DNA of 64,000 nucleotides, from NCBI GenBank assembly GCA_015501595.1, contig JADNRX010000055.1:1-64000 (forward strand), in the 5' to 3' direction. Origin of the DNA: Hymenopellis radicata (Eukaryota; Basidiomycota; Agaricomycetes; Agaricales; Physalacriaceae). The notes beneath the pieces were generated by a model, which worked only from the letters and a program-made list of their open reading frames with translations, was not told the DNA's origin and searched no databases. This document shows positions 44,413-56,801 of this stretch, one piece after another. Position 1 is the stretch's first letter. Each line of letters starts with the position of its first letter. Both the position numbers and the translations under genes were made by a program.

Positions 44413-45854
44413 ATGTCATCGTCGTCGGGGACGGCGCTCAAGTCGTTCTCATTAACGAACAACATTTCTGAAATATCGCCGCAGGATGCGATATACAAGT
44501 TTGACGCCGACGAAAACAGGCGCATCAATAGAGAGGCGCTCTGGGATAAAGAGTTCGCATACTCCTCCATCTTGATGCTGGTTTCCTCATTGTTTCCGCT
44601 TTGTAGCCCCCATTTCTTCAAGTCATGCAAGATATCTGCCGTTGCCTTGATCAAGATGGTATGCAAGTCCATCGCCCGCTTTGGACTGACGGTTGAAGCC
44701 GCTCGCAGGTTATTCATGCACGATCGGGAGTGCCACACGAGATTATGGGGCTAATGCAAGGCAAGGTGGTCGGTAACTCGATAGTCATTATGGACTCGTT
44801 TGCCTTGCCTGTGCAGGGAACTGAGACGCGTGTTAATGCCGCCAATGAAGCCAACGAGTACATGGTTGAGTACATTCAAGGCAGCGAGAAGGTGAGGCGC
44901 CACAGTCGTGGTAACGCCTCCAAGACTGATGTATTTTACAGGCCGAACGGCTAGAAAACGCCATCGGATGGTATCACTCCCATCCAGGATATGGATGCTG
45001 GCTCTCTGGGATCGACGTCAATACGCAGAACAACAACCAGAAGTTCCAAGACCCATTTGTTGCCGTTGTGGTATGATTCCGCTACGAGGCATCTCAGATA
45101 CATCTAAGATGTTTTAGATTGACCCCAACCGTACCATCTCTGCTGGCAAAGTCGACATTGGCGCTTTCCGCACGTATCCCGAAAACTACAAACCCCCCAA
45201 TGTAGCCGCATCCGAGTACCAGTCGATCCCGTTGAGCAAGATAGAAGATTTTGGTGTCCACGCAAATCAATACTACCAACTTGAAGTAGAGATCTTCAAG
45301 TCGGCGCTAGATAACGAGCTCTTGGGACTGCTGTGGAACAAGTACTGGGTCAATACCTTGAGTCAGAGTCCATTGATATCTGTGAGTGGTCTTACAGCTG
45401 TAACCTTTCTATGTAGTGACGCTTCTCGTAGAACAGAGCATATGCTGTCTCGCAGCTTTCAGATCTGCATCAGAAGTTGTCTAAGGCTCAGTCAGCCGTG
45501 ACAAGTACCCGCGCCAACATTCCGACGTTGGCAGACAAGGACAATGGGAAGGTACATTATTTATACTGGCGTGGATTTCTGGATCTAATGTCCTTCTAGC
45601 AGAAGGAGAAGGAAGATAAGAAGAAGGAAGATAATCAACTGGCCAAAAGTGTAAAGGATAGGTGAGTCTTTTTCGGTTTACGCTGAAGGGCACCACTTAT
45701 TGACGCCACACTTAGCACGAAGATTGCTGTGGAGGCTCAGCACGGATTGATTGCCCAAGTCCTGAAAGACGTTATATTCTCAATGCGTCCCAAGTCACAG
45801 GTCGACACGACGCCGATATCAGACCTGACAGATACTGCGATGAATATCGGTTGA
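44413..45854 (+). CDS. CSN5: COP9 signalosome subunit 5, JAMM deneddylase
   Basis: Catalytic subunit of the COP9 signalosome, which removes NEDD8 from cullins. ATG 44413 gives [20 protein letters not shown], then, across introns, [20 protein letters not shown]. The JAMM/MPN+ motif is complete: the upstream Glu in [13 protein letters not shown] and the metal site [20 protein letters not shown] (HxH, Ser, Asp). Further family blocks are [31 protein letters not shown] and [13 protein letters not shown]. The C-terminal helical part runs through [15 protein letters not shown] to a tail ending [11 protein letters not shown]. All introns splice in frame. The antisense frame 44226-44738 is a shadow. 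Confidence 0.96.
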
Positions 45855-46030
45855 TGCTAGCTATACTTACTGCTGTGAACTGTACTTGCATTTGTAAAAT
45901 AGAGTCAACATTCGGTCCATCTTCTATGAACCTCTGAGAGCGTGACGTCATACTGAGCCTTGTCTGAAACCACCACATGCTGCACACGACGGCGGCGACG
46001 AACTCAAAGTACCGTCGACAACGTTAAAGA

Positions 46031-46534
46031 ATGGACTCTGTCGCGTCGAGAACGCCGGTGCAGTCCGCCAGTCCGTCGGGAGTACCGCCCTTGGAGGCCC
46101 TGCTCCCTCTCGCTTCCCAGTCTCTCAGTTTGCTCACATCGGCATTCGCATTCCTCATTCATTCTCTGAAATGGCTTTTCACGAAGGTCACGTACCCGGT
46201 CATCCTATTGACGCCGCTATACTACATCCTCGCGCCCTTCGTCGTGCTCGCCCAGGTCTCGCTTGATTTCCTCGTGTTTACCCCATACAGGGTCATTGTC
46301 TACTTTCTGGATTTGGTGTACCCCATTTATGTGCTTGTGGGGGTCGCGTGCATCGTCGGCTTGATGGTTGGAGGGCTTGGGAGGCTGGCTACGATGCGAA
46401 TCACAATGGCGGTTTATCCCAAGGAGCCGTCGAAACGGGTGACTGCGAAACGGTACGTTGCCTTCAGACTTCGGACCTTTTAATTGACTGGGCATGATAG
46501 ACCCAAGCCCAACCCTATGCTGAGGCCAATTTGA
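46031..46534 (+). CDS. Small multi-pass membrane protein, unrecognised
   Basis: Exons 46031-46452 and 46501-46534 give 151 residues. After a Ser/Pro-rich start (MDSVASRTPVQSASPSGVPP) there are about three hydrophobic segments: SLLTSAFAFLIHSL, PVILLTPLYYILAPFVVLA and PIYVLVGVACIVGLMVGGLG. A basic tail follows (EPSKRVTAKRPKPNPML). The intron creates the final PNPMLRPI; without it the frame ends in an unrelated tail. Probably an endomembrane protein with a cytosolic basic C-terminus. No family recognised. It lies 177 bases downstream of CSN5 on the same strand. Confidence 0.65.
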
Positions 46535-47893
46535 TCGTTTGCATAAACCTCATTATGCGCGGTTTGTGAGTCTGGCTTGCATATCATTTGTTCTGGTGCT
46601 CACAAGATGCGACAGACGATTCACGTCCACGATTGGGTCTATGAGTCGCACGACTCATCAAGTGTACATACGTTTGCTACAGTTCTCTTGCTCTTCTGCC
46701 GAGCATAACTTGTGAATATCTATCCTTATCTTGGATGACCTCCGTAGACTTCAAACATGATTTTCCATTGGCATTCAGCGATGTGTGAAGATTCAACACC
46801 GACGGCGTTCTAATATTCAAAGGTTGTCTAGTTGTCGGTGTTCATGGCTGCCATTTCCATAATTTTGGGGCCGGATATCGGTCATGAAGGAGGCGCTCTG
46901 TTGAGAGAGGGTATGGGTAAGTCGGAGGTGACGGCTAACCTTTGGTGGGCTTGTGATACGATATGACCTACATCATAAGGTGCCCTCAGAATTGTTAGTT
47001 GTTGCTCATATGGTCTAACTAGATCTAACTGTAATCGACATTGCAACGCCATCGTTTCGCGAATCCTTCCTTTCACATACGAGCCACAATTTGGGTAATT
47101 GTACTGCAATGCCTTCAGAATCGTCTACACTCTGGCAGTGTGCATATCGTCTCATGTACACGTGGAAATGGAGACGCATAAGCGCAGGCCGCGCTCACGC
47201 GCCTGGAGGCTTTACTCGACACTCCTTCGCACTATTGACTGTGGCGGTTCGTACCTCTTCCAGTCCCAGATTCTATTGACTGCGCATATTTACCTTGCGT
47301 CCAAGGCTCCACTTGTTAATCCGAGGCGGGATAATGGCGGGGTATCTGGCCTCCACGTGGACGGTTCCTTCTTGACACAATCCTTCATCCTTGAGAACTA
47401 TTTTCGTACCCGCACTGATGACGCGGTCGCCGTTACGCTTGGATGCTTGATATCTTGACAAGTCCTAGCGCCTTTGAAGTAATTTTTGAGGTATATTTGG
47501 TCAAGATGGGGTATCTGTTGACTTCGAAGCATCCTCGTCTTGTAGCCGCGGAAGTCGCATTTGCAGACATCTGGATGAAGAAGGGTTGGTCCTGTATGAT
47601 GCAAACAACATGCGATAGAATCCGGTTAACCACGTTCACAGAAGAAACCACCCCTCGCGTGGACTCGCACTCTCTTCGTTTCTTTAGACCTGCTGATGCC
47701 TCTCTCTCCTTCCCCAGCGGATCCGCGCGGACCGCTTCCTGCTTGTAACCAAGCGCGTACAGTCCACTCAATCCGACGTATACGCGAAGAATTCGAGTAC
47801 AGACGTATAAAAGCCTGCTCGTCAGAGCAAGTAACAGCACCCAGCATCTGCCAGGTTATCTCATTCATTGTCTCCTGATACACAATAGTCAAA
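46535..47893. other. Long intergenic region upstream of pectate lyase
   Basis: About 1.36 kb. Frames at 47099-47458 (plus) and 47433-47840 (minus) are open but unrecognised. The part nearest the pectate lyase holds its TATA box. The length suits a regulated upstream region. Confidence 0.45.
47806..47813 (+). promoter_or_regulatory. TATA box of the pectate lyase gene
   Basis: TATAAAAG, a near-consensus TATA box, 81-88 bases upstream of the ATG at 47894. Inducible secreted hydrolase genes in fungi commonly have such boxes. Confidence 0.65.
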
Positions 47894-49221
47894 ATGAAGT
47901 GGTTCGCAACTGTCTCCGCGTTCGCTGCGCTCCAGCTTGTCTCTGTCTTGGTATGTTACCGCTTTTTACACATCGCGTATCGTATTTAACGCGATACATA
48001 GTCTGCGCCGACGACCTTGCTGAAGCGCGCTAGCGTCTCTGATGTTGCCTCAGTTGGCTACGCGACCTTGAATGGAGGGTGCGACCATTCGGCATGCCCC
48101 GGGGCCTAACGCTTAACACATTAAAATTTTCAGAACTACTGGAGGCGCTGGAGGAACCACCACCACTGTCACCACTCTCGATCAACTCACTGCCGCCGTC
48201 GAGGGCAGCGACGCGAAGATTGTCATCGTCTCAGGTGAACAATATACGCGAATGCATCTCCTTAGATTCTTAAACTAGCTCACAGGTGCCATTACTGGAA
48301 ACGCCGTCGTCAAGGTCGGCTCGAACACGTCCGTCCTAGGCGCTGCTGGCTCCTGTATGTTCTCGTCGTTCTAGCACGCGTACGTCGCTTATGCTCGAAC
48401 CCCTAGCCCTCGTCGGCGTTGGTCTGCGCGTTTTGAATGAATCCAACGTCATCCTACGCAATCTAAAGATTTCCAAGGTCTTGGCTGAGGCTGGTGACCA
48501 CATCGGTATCCAGGCTGCATCTAAGGTGTGGGTTGACCACGTCGACCTCTCCAGCGACCGGGACCACGACAAGGACTAGTAAGTTTCCTCCTTCGAAGAG
48601 TCGCGATGTTGAGCTCATTCAGTTGACTTTTCAGTTACGATGGCCTGCTAGACATCACGCATGGCTGCACTGGTGTCACTGTTACCAACAGCAAGCTCTA
48701 CACTCATTGGAAGGCCTCTCTCGTTGGGCACTCTGATAGCAATGGCGCCGAGGATGTCGCCATCACCGTCACGTACGCAAACAACTGGTGGTACGACCTG
48801 AACTCCCGCACACCCTCTTTCCGCTTCGGTACCGGCCATATCTTCAACAATGTTTTCGACGACAACAACGACGGCATCAACACCCGTGATGAAGCCCAGC
48901 TTTTGGTTGAGAACAACGTATGGACTGGTACGCGTTTTCTTATGTTTGTCTGTATATCTAAGCTGAGTTGCTGGGCGTTAGGAACTGATAAGCCATTGTA
49001 CTCCACCGACTCCGGATACGCAGTTGCAATCGGCAATGGTGAGTGCATCTCTCTCGTTCATTTCCAGCTCGCTAAGACAGCCCCACGCAGACTTCGGAGG
49101 AGCTGAGAGCACTGCACTTGAGGGCACCTTCACTAGCCCCCCTTATGACTACGACCTCATCGACACTGCAAGCGTTCGCAGCTCTGTCACCGCATCTGCG
49201 GGTCAGACTCTCACTTTCTGA
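47894..49221 (+). CDS. Secreted pectate lyase, polysaccharide lyase family 1
   Basis: Extracellular calcium-dependent lyase that cleaves polygalacturonate by beta-elimination. The signal peptide MKWFATVSAFAALQLVSVLS is followed by a KR pro-site (TLLKRASVSDV). The beta-helix blocks are GVGLRVLNESNVILRNLKIS, SKVWVDHVDLSSD, the calcium-binding DYYDGLLDITHGCTGVTVTN, HWKASLVGHSD and NNWWYDLNSRTPSFRFGTGH with the catalytic Arg, then FNNVFDDNNDGINTRDEAQ. Short introns interrupt it, including ones at the end of the signal peptide and after YATLNGG. The frame stays intact to TTTCTGA at 49221. No carbohydrate-binding module is present. Together with cellobiose dehydrogenase it points to plant cell-wall attack. 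Confidence 0.94.
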
Positions 49222-49612
49222 AAGATGCCTCTATTTCGCCCCCAATAATTTATCGGTCATGTACTGTGATGTAGCGTTTTAAAGCAGTTTCTTTTTCTTT
49301 CCGTAACATCCGGTTGCTATTACTGTGTCCGGGACTCTGAGCAGAGCTACCAGTACGCTGATGAATGCTAAGTTCGAAAATCACATGCCAAATAAGGCAG
49401 CTTGTCAATAGGACTTTTAACAGGCATTCAGCTTGAACACGTCGATTCACTCTGGAAATTGGACCTGTTCAGATCGTATGCAGTGTGTCGTTGATGTCAA
49501 GCAGAGAAGCTTCCACTGTAAATGCATTCCTGGCTCTTCAGGTGATCAGGCTATCGAAACCTAATAAGACCCAACAACTCCTTGTCTCCCTTCTCTCAAC
49601 AACCTGTAAACA

Positions 49613-50118
49613 AGTACGTTGACAGATCGCGCATTGGTATTGAAACTCACATCCAATCATTTCACACTGTAGTGGTGAACGTCGACGGCGAGATTCAGAT
49701 CCTGAAAGGTAAACGATTCGTGTCCGCTGTCTGTCGACCATCGCCCAATCTCTGAGCTTAATCGTCAAGAGGGGTACTAAACGGGTTTGACGCGCATACA
49801 GATGCTATCAAAGAATATGGATCGAAGAATGGCGATGGACTTTACTCTGTCAGTTATGGCGTTCTCTTCGAGAAAACGGCGAATACACGTAGGTCCACTT
49901 TGCGTCACTTCTTACGTTCAGTGCGTTCAATCATACCCGATTTTAGTTGAGGCATTGAACGGTACCTTGCGCGCTGCCAAGCGCCAGAAGAAGGTGAGAC
50001 CTTAATGGATTTGGGTTAAGTTTTTAGGTCCAATCCGTTCTTCCAGGTTGCATTCGATGCAGAACTTCTCATGCACCCGAAAGACAAGGATGTTCAAGTT
50101 GTGTTGCTGGAGGAGTAA
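49613..50118 (+). CDS. Costars-domain protein (ABRACL-like), start codon split by an intron
   Basis: Small actin-associated regulator family. Joining exons gives exactly 80 residues: MVNVDGEIQILKDAIKEYGS, then KNGDGLYSVSYGVLFEKTAN, then TLEALNGTLRAAKRQKKVAF and a final DAELLMHPKDKDVQVVLLEE. This matches costars domains in length and in the conserved GVLF, EAL.GTL.AAK and LL motifs. The exon carrying VNVDGEIQILK begins TG GTG after an acceptor at 49672 and has no in-frame ATG. The upstream exon ends in A before gtacgt at 49614, so splicing creates A|TG. That makes the start codon itself span the intron 49614-49672. Later introns are ordinary GT-AG. Confidence 0.82.
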
Positions 50119-50260
50119 GCCATAATACCACGAATAGAAATTGACTTGTAACACCTGTGGCGTAATATTTCTTCGGTATGCCCGGCATCATCGTCTTTCC
50201 CACAGTTCAAAGTGAACATTGAAAGATCGAATCTGGTGGTACTGAGCTGGACCAAGTCAA

Positions 50261-52206
50261 TCACAATCTCAACTTGTCCTCAAGAAATGACGTTGTTACA
50301 ATACTGTAATGTTCATCTGCATTAAACCCACAAGTAATTCGTAAATTGGAGATAAGGATAGTAGAACTACACTTCATAAATAGAGAAAGAAACATCAAAG
50401 GAATACAAAGGAACATCAAGCAATATTCGACGCATTCAACGTTATCGCGCTGCCGTCCTGGTGTGTACGGAGGCGATGCTGGCCGATCTACGCCCTCCGC
50501 GTCGTCTTCGTCCTCGCCATGGTGCGGTGAGCGGACGGCCCTCGTTCCAAACTCGCCCACTCCAGGCTCAAGAGAGGTCGGGTTTCTGATACTCATGGGC
50601 GATGCCGTTGCGTACGAGAGTGTGGTATCCTGGCTCTCCTTCCCAGCACGATGACCCGTTGACACAGATCCAGACGAGACGGAGTCATCCAGTCTCTGCT
50701 GGATGGCAGGGTATGCGCTGGGAGTGTATGCGGGTGGGTTGCGCCTACTAGGCGTGCTTTCGCCCGCCGTGGAGAAGGAGTCATCCTGTCCATGGACAGA
50801 AAGTGCACCAGGTGAGTCGTAAGTTAACGATATGCTCCCGTCTTTTCGGTCATTGGTGCTAAGCGAATGTTGCGGAGAGTGTGTAGCGGTGAAAGGAACA
50901 ATGACATCCTGGGGAGCAACAGACACTGCCCTCATAGGAACAGGAGTCATGGGTGGCGGAAGTCTGGGCACCGGAGAAGAAGGTGGTGACATGAACACTG
51001 ATGTGCCGTGTACAGAACCGAAGTACGACTGCCCGCTGCCCATCAGGCTCGGTGTATCACCAACAGAAGTGGGTACCATACTCATGTTGCCATTGGGGTA
51101 ATAACCGGAGGGTGCAGTGAGATCCGACACAGAACGGTTATGCTTGGGGAGCATCGGAGTTGATGTCTGCGAAGCCACGCGTCTGTGGCGTCGCAAGAGC
51201 CACCATGCAACGAAGATAGTGCCACCTATGACTGCTAGACCACCGACAACACCACCGACAATGGGCCCAACAGGCGAAGACGAGCTATCATGGTTGTTCG
51301 AGTCTTGGCCTGAGCCTGTGGTATCAGTACCATTCAAATCCTTATGACCTGCTGGCAGTAAGTTTCACGCACTATTAAAGGATACAGAATTACGAACCCT
51401 CTTCGTACAGCGATCTTGCAGCCACGGCATCGAATCGGCCCCCACCCCAACTAAGCGCTGAATACAGTTCGGCGTTAGGCCGTGGTTTCAAGGGATAAGT
51501 CAAACTCACGATTCTGTCCGGCCCAGTAAGGTAGCGTCGTACCAATCACAAAATCTTCGGCAAAGGGAAAGTATCTGAGCACAGCTTTAGCTTGCAGGGC
51601 AAAAGGTGTTTCGAAAGCAACTAACGTCGTATTGGACAGATATTTCTCGTCACAGTTTTGCTTCCATGGGGCCCATCTGAAGTCAAGACTGAGCAAGGTG
51701 TATGTATTCAGTCGTTGAGGTCAACGTACCCAAAAATCGAGTCGTCAAAGCCTTGGCAAGCAGTACATGCCATCAACATGTTATATCCCGCCCAAGAACT
51801 ACGGCGGTCGTTGGGTCTGGTTCTGCTTTTGGCATTGGCATAAAGTGTACTTACCACGAACAAGAATTAACTTCATCGCCTTTGACGCCAGGCTGATCAT
51901 AATGGTTACCATCCTGTAATGCAAGCACAGCGAAATCTGCAATGGTAAACGCCGATCAGGTCCCATGAATATAACGAAAGAGTATCACGAATACGCACTG
52001 GTAGTCCCGCAGGCCGTCATTACATAGGCTGCTACCAGACACGAACTTAACCCCGACTCATTCTCCATCCAGCTATAGTTGTTCAGACATGTCGCGTTAG
52101 TCTGAGGTCCGCGAGGAAGAAGCACCGATGCATGTGTACTGGAGATCGCCAAGCTCAAGAACGAGATACCGAACGCGGCCTTGATGCTGGGGGTGGACTT
52201 TGCCAT
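50261..52206 (-). CDS. Single-pass membrane protein with Cys-containing ectodomain
   Basis: ATG 52206 starts a signal peptide (MAKSTPSIKAAFGISFLSLA). The ectodomain has N-glycosylation sites and paired Cys: NATCLNNYSWMENESGLSSC, MTACGT, VNSCSCSWAGYNMLMACTAC, KQNCDEKYLSNTTLV. After several introns comes a Ser/Asn/Gly-rich stalk (GQDSNNHDSSSS). One transmembrane helix follows (PIVGGVVGGLAVIGGTIFVA), then basic RRHRR and a 250-residue Ser/Pro-rich cytosolic tail with PPAYTPSAYP. The layout matches a common mushroom family of unknown role, possibly wall or stress sensors; that role is inference. The end at 50261 follows the open frame, but the last 50 residues look unlike the rest, so a missed terminal intron is possible. 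Confidence 0.75.
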
Positions 52207-52946
52207 GCTCAACAAAGAGCACGTATGCGTATGTGGGGGAAAGGATGAAAGCTTCCACCCTGCAGAACCCCGGCCTCGAGGTATTTAAGCGCCCACGCTC
52301 TCACCGGAGGTTTGGGCTGTGTCACGCAGACATGAAGTGGCATTTGTAATTGTTGGGCGAACATGTGCTGGATTGGAACAAGGGATGGAAGCTGCGAAGC
52401 TGATGGGGACGCGTTCATATCATGATCTCGTGCCATTGGACTGTCTTCTTGCATATCCTAAGAGTTGAAAGAATTATTCGGTGGATGGCGTGCCGGATGC
52501 TGCCGATCGATTGTGGGCGCTCAGGTTCACGCTCAGGGCATAACCCCTTCCGACCCGAGCCGGACTGTCAAGTTGATTCATTGAACTCGAAGGAATGTAT
52601 ACTCCGGAGAATGTAACAACGACATGACAAAGAGGCGCCTAGCCACGGTCTATCAGAGCAGTTTACACATGGAATGAAGGCACGTTTACGACATTCCGAG
52701 TTCGAATCCCATTGTAAAAATGAAAAAATCCGCGTTAAGAGATGGCAGCACGTATACTGCGGAGACCAATAGTGCTGCTGAGATCCAGATGGAATCACGC
52801 AGTGAACCAAAGGCGAGCATCCCCATAATCCGCTGAGTGTAAGATGCATAAGGTGGTACGACATGACGTTGGATCTGCCACGACACGTCAGATGAATTTT
52901 GACGATGGTATGGTATGCATACTAACACATAATCACTTCGCGCAAT
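52207..52946. other. Intergenic region, nothing recognisable
   Basis: About 740 bases between the membrane protein's start and the SFM1 stop. Short minus-strand frames (52568-52864, 52686-52928) show no recognisable content. Confidence 0.5.
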
Positions 52947-53852
52947 TCAGAAATCGAAACTCTTATTGAGGTCCTCGTGAAGAAGTTCACGCATTCCAGG
53001 AGGTAATCGGGGCTCCGATCCTGTAGCGATGTATCCTATTGCGATCAGAGTTAGTCCCAGGCGGCACCTGGGATTTAGACATGGATACGCACGGAAAGGC
53101 ATTTCCACGCTTTCTTGTTTATTGAACGTTATCGTAGGATAATCCACATATGGAATTTTGTCCAAAGGAACTAACTCGGACATTAACAATCGTCGAGAAG
53201 GGCTAGCCAAACGAACCTTTGTCTTCAACGACTATTTTGGTCACACCAAGTGCAGTGTCTGTGGTCATCTGTATCGGACCCAGTCTACGCCCCGGAAAAC
53301 CCAAGACCCGCAATTCAGCAGTTCTATCTCTTGGTGGGTCGTCTCCAAGTATTCCCTGAGCTTCAGTTCACGAACAGTAACTGCTTGAAGGAACCAATAG
53401 AACCATACCCCGAACAGAAACCACTTGAACCTGCCATCGCCATCGGGTGGCGCGAGCTCCTGGTCGGCTTTAGGATCAAGCAGGCATACGTCGCTTACGG
53501 AAAGCCCTAGAGCATTGATCCTGTCCATGACACCCTCTTGAAAACAGGAAGCACTGGCTAATGAGTCTTCCTCTGTAAAAGATGCATTGAGAGCATCGCG
53601 CGAGGACTGGGACAGATGCGTGAAGTGCACTTCAGAGTTTTCGCCTGCGAGGATGCGCATATGCTATGGGAAAAAGTCAGTAAATTTGAATTGCCTTGTA
53701 TTCAACCAAAACAGACCGCGTACTCTAGAGTAGCCCAAGGAGGAATGACGCGGGTAGTCTCGTCGTCCTCCTCCATGTGTTCTGCGTCATGATCAGTGCG
53801 CAGGTTCAGTAATATCAAGGACGAGGAGACCTATAACGTAGGCGAAACCCAT
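52947..53852 (-). CDS. SFM1: SFM1-like SPOUT-family protein arginine methyltransferase
   Basis: Homologue of yeast Sfm1, which methylates an arginine of ribosomal protein S3. Exons 53831-53852, 53717-53781, 53409-53663, 53217-53355, 53093-53170 and 52947-53035 total 648 bases, 215 residues, almost the yeast length. Blocks: MGFAYVIEHMEEDDETTRVI, INALGLSVSDVCLLDPKADQ, then DGRFKWFLFGGILGDDPPRD, GRRLGPIQMTTDTALGVTK, KVPLDKIPYVDYPTITFN, ESVEMPFRY and PPGMRELLHEDLNKSFDF. The GGILGDDPPRD and MTTDTA segments form the knotted SAM site of this family. All exons join in frame, unlike the copy at 32184-32705. It is divergent from the PTR2 gene that starts at 54420. Confidence 0.92.
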
Positions 53853-54419
53853 GTTGATGGCAAGAACGAAAATCGTTTGAAGCCACGTGGACGGGATTGG
53901 ATATTGATCCCACGCTTTTTTGTCACTTGGAAGTTGAACAGTTCGACCTTACACTACCTGAAAAGCTACGTCTTGAAACCTCGGTGTTATTTAACGACAG
54001 CTTCGAAACGATTGCGACCTCTCGGCACGGTTGGTTTCTCTCCGGAGGCATATATGACAGGTCAACGCCACCCACGCCTATCTGAACGTTCATCTGGCCT
54101 GTTCTGGGTGTGCCACATTCACTATCGATCGTACGCTATATCACAGTATCGATACACGAAATATCCTCTTTACTCCGTCGGGATCTTGTATCCAACCGCG
54201 TAGCCTATCATGACACTTTCCTCAGCTGATTTTCCATAGAGGATCATCTGGAGTCCGTTCCCGTGGCACCTTCACATTACACATTGCGAAGCCAAGGGTA
54301 TGCACATTCTAAATTTGCCCCATACACTGTGTGAATGAGCATATGGTCGTCGGCGTTGGCATACAAAATGGAGCTCCCGTGGTTCAGATCGACGTCCCAT
54401 CCTTCCTTACCCTGCTGTC
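53853..54419. other. Divergent promoter region shared by SFM1 and PTR2
   Basis: 567 bases. The open frames here (53796-54203, 53897-54085) are spurious: the equivalent part of copy A carries several small insertions and deletions relative to this one that do not respect a reading frame, as expected for non-coding DNA. Confidence 0.6.
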
Positions 54420-56801
54420 ATGGCTGGTATTCAGGTCGACGCCGAGATTGCTGCTATCAGCGAGACTCAGAGGCACCTCGGGATAAGCGAGAAGGTCGAC
54501 GAGAAGGTTCACTCGGACGACGTTTCCTCGGAAGTACACCATGAGCTGGAACAGGACGGTATCCACGATGGGCTCGAGTTCCCCACGGAGGAAGAGCGCG
54601 CTACCTTGAGGCGGGTTTCTGATGCCATCCCATGGAATGCGTATTGTATGCACATTTCTCTATTTCAGATTACCTATGGTCTTACACACTACTGTCTAGT
54701 GATTGCGATTGTGGAACTGGCCGAGCGCTTCTCGGTACGTGGCATGATTCTGGATTCAGAGCTACGTAAGTGAAGTGCTCGTAGTTTTACGGTTGCAGCG
54801 TTGTCTTTGTAAGTTCCGAGCCTGACAGGTCTTGGGAAAGGACCTGATTTTCACGCCACAGACAAACTTCATTCAACAACCTCTGCCGAACGGTTCCCAC
54901 ACCGGTGCTGGGTTCGCCCACGGACAATCGGGTGCCCTTGGCCTGGGACAACAAGCCTCGACGGGTCTTACTACCTTTTATCAATTCTGGTACGTCTGAT
55001 TTTCTGTCCCAATGGTGCTATGAATCCCATTTCATCCAAGGTGCTACGTCACTCCCCTTCTTGGTGCCTATATTGCAGATACTTACCTTGGACGCTTCAA
55101 CACGATTTGTATCGCGGTCTTCGTCACCTTGATTGGCCACATTCTGCTGATTGTGTCAGCTGTTCCCGGAGTCATCGAGAAATCCGGGGCCGTTGGCGCG
55201 TTTGCTATCGCGCTGATTATTATGGGTCTGGGTACTGGACTGTTCAAGGCTAATATCTCGCCTTTGGTTGCTGAACAGTACAAGCGTACCAAGCTCTTCA
55301 TCCGGGTGCAAAAGAGTGGTGAACGTGTCATTGTGGATCCTGCACTGACCGTTTCGAGAGTGTACATGGTGAGCTCGCAAAGCATCCATAGACAGGAGTT
55401 AACAAGAATGTTTAGTACTTCTACCTCTTCATCAACATCGGAGCCTTGGTCGGTCAAATCGGTATGACTTACTCTGAGAAGGTACTGCTTTGGGAGTCAG
55501 ACTCTACGTGAGAATTCAGACTCACCAGCTATCTAGTACGTCGGGTTTTGGCTCGCTTACACTCTCCCGACGGTCGTATTCCTGCTCTGTCCTATTGTGT
55601 TATGGATAGGCCGGAAGCGTTACATTCGGTCACCTCCCACAGGCTCCGTTCTCGCGACCGCCCTCAAACTATGGAGACACGCGATGAAAGGCCAATGGAG
55701 CGCTAACCCTGTCAAAACCTACAAGAACATGACCTCGCCCTTGTTCTGGGAGCGCGCGAAACCTAGTCATATCGTAGGCCCAAAGCCTGCCTGGATGAAC
55801 TTCGATGATCAATGGGTTGACGAAGTCAAGCGTGGGCTCAAGGCCTGTGGGGTGTTCTGTTGGTTTCCCCTCTACTGTACGCCACGTGCCTTGTCCTATC
55901 GTTATTTATCCATTCATCAGAGCACGTAGGGTTGACGTACAACCAGTTGAACAACAACTTGACGTCGCAGGCAGCCACCATGGACACGCACGGCTTGCCA
56001 AACGATGTCTTGTCGAACTTGGATCCTTTCGCACTGATCATCTTCATTCCGCTCTGCGATCTTGTGGTAAGGTTTCTTTTTCTGCGGCGACGTGGCGCTT
56101 GACCATTGCGGTTATGTAGTTTTACCCAGCCTTACGGCGCGCCGGGTTCAACTTCAGTGCTTTGAAAAAGATTGCCTGTGGTTTTTATGCTGGTGCTGGA
56201 GCCATGGTATGGGCCGCAGGTTCGTCAGACCTCTACAAGCTAGTTTCAGCAGCTAAGGAAATGTCCCAGTCGTTCAACATTACATCTACAAGGTGTGTGA
56301 ATCTGTTTCAAATCAAGTCTGAAGTTCACTTACAATCTTGCTTGCAGAGGAACCCTTGTGGATACCAAGCAGCTACCTGCGTAGATGCTGACAGAAATGC
56401 CCTTGTTGCACCCATGAATGTTTGGATCCAGACTGGCTCGTATGTCCTTATCGCGTTCAGCGAAATCTTCGCCTCGATTACTGGCCTGGAATATGCGTTC
56501 ACCAAAGCTCCGAAGAACATGCGCTCTCTCGTCATGTCTGTTTTCCTATTCATGTCGGCCCTTTCCGCGGCTCTTGGTGAAGCCTTTGTCTGTACGTTCC
56601 AAATCCTTCCTGTGCATTGGGGAGTATAGCTCATCATATATGACAGCGCTTTCCACCGATCCTCTCTTGGTATGGAATTACGGTGTCATGGCCGTCGTAG
56701 CCGGATGTACCGGTGCCGTCTTCTGGTTTGTCGTCCGTAAATTGGATGCTAGGGAAGACGAGTTGAACAACCTGAATGAGGGTCACATCGAAAAGCACTG
56801 A
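54420..56801 (+). CDS. PTR2: PTR2-family di/tripeptide transporter
   Basis: Proton-coupled peptide importer of the POT/PTR family in the plasma membrane. The N-terminal cytosolic tail MAGIQVDAEIAAISETQRHL leads to DGLEFPTEEERATLRRVSDA. Twelve or so helices follow across about a dozen introns: AIVELAERFSFYG (the ExxER-type proton motif), YVTPLLGAYIADTYLGRFNT (PTR signature 1), GLGTGLFKANISPLVAEQY, FYLFINIGALVGQIGMTYSE (signature 2), FWLAYTLPTVVFLLCPIVLW, NDVLSNLDPFALIIFIPLCD and EIFASITGLEYAFTKAPKNM. The protein ends DELNNLNEGHIEKH. No frame correction is needed. It is divergent from SFM1 and paralogous to the gene at 58771-61117. Confidence 0.94.

Noticed and set aside
44226..44738. 170-residue minus-strand frame
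   Set aside because: Antisense to the first exons of CSN5.
52680..52720. tRNA T-loop-like gagttcgaatccc
   Set aside because: The flanking bases do not pair as a T-stem and no acceptor, D or anticodon arm can be drawn.
53796..54203. 135-residue plus-strand frame between SFM1 and PTR2
   Set aside because: The duplicated copy differs by insertions and deletions that ignore codon boundaries, as in a promoter region.
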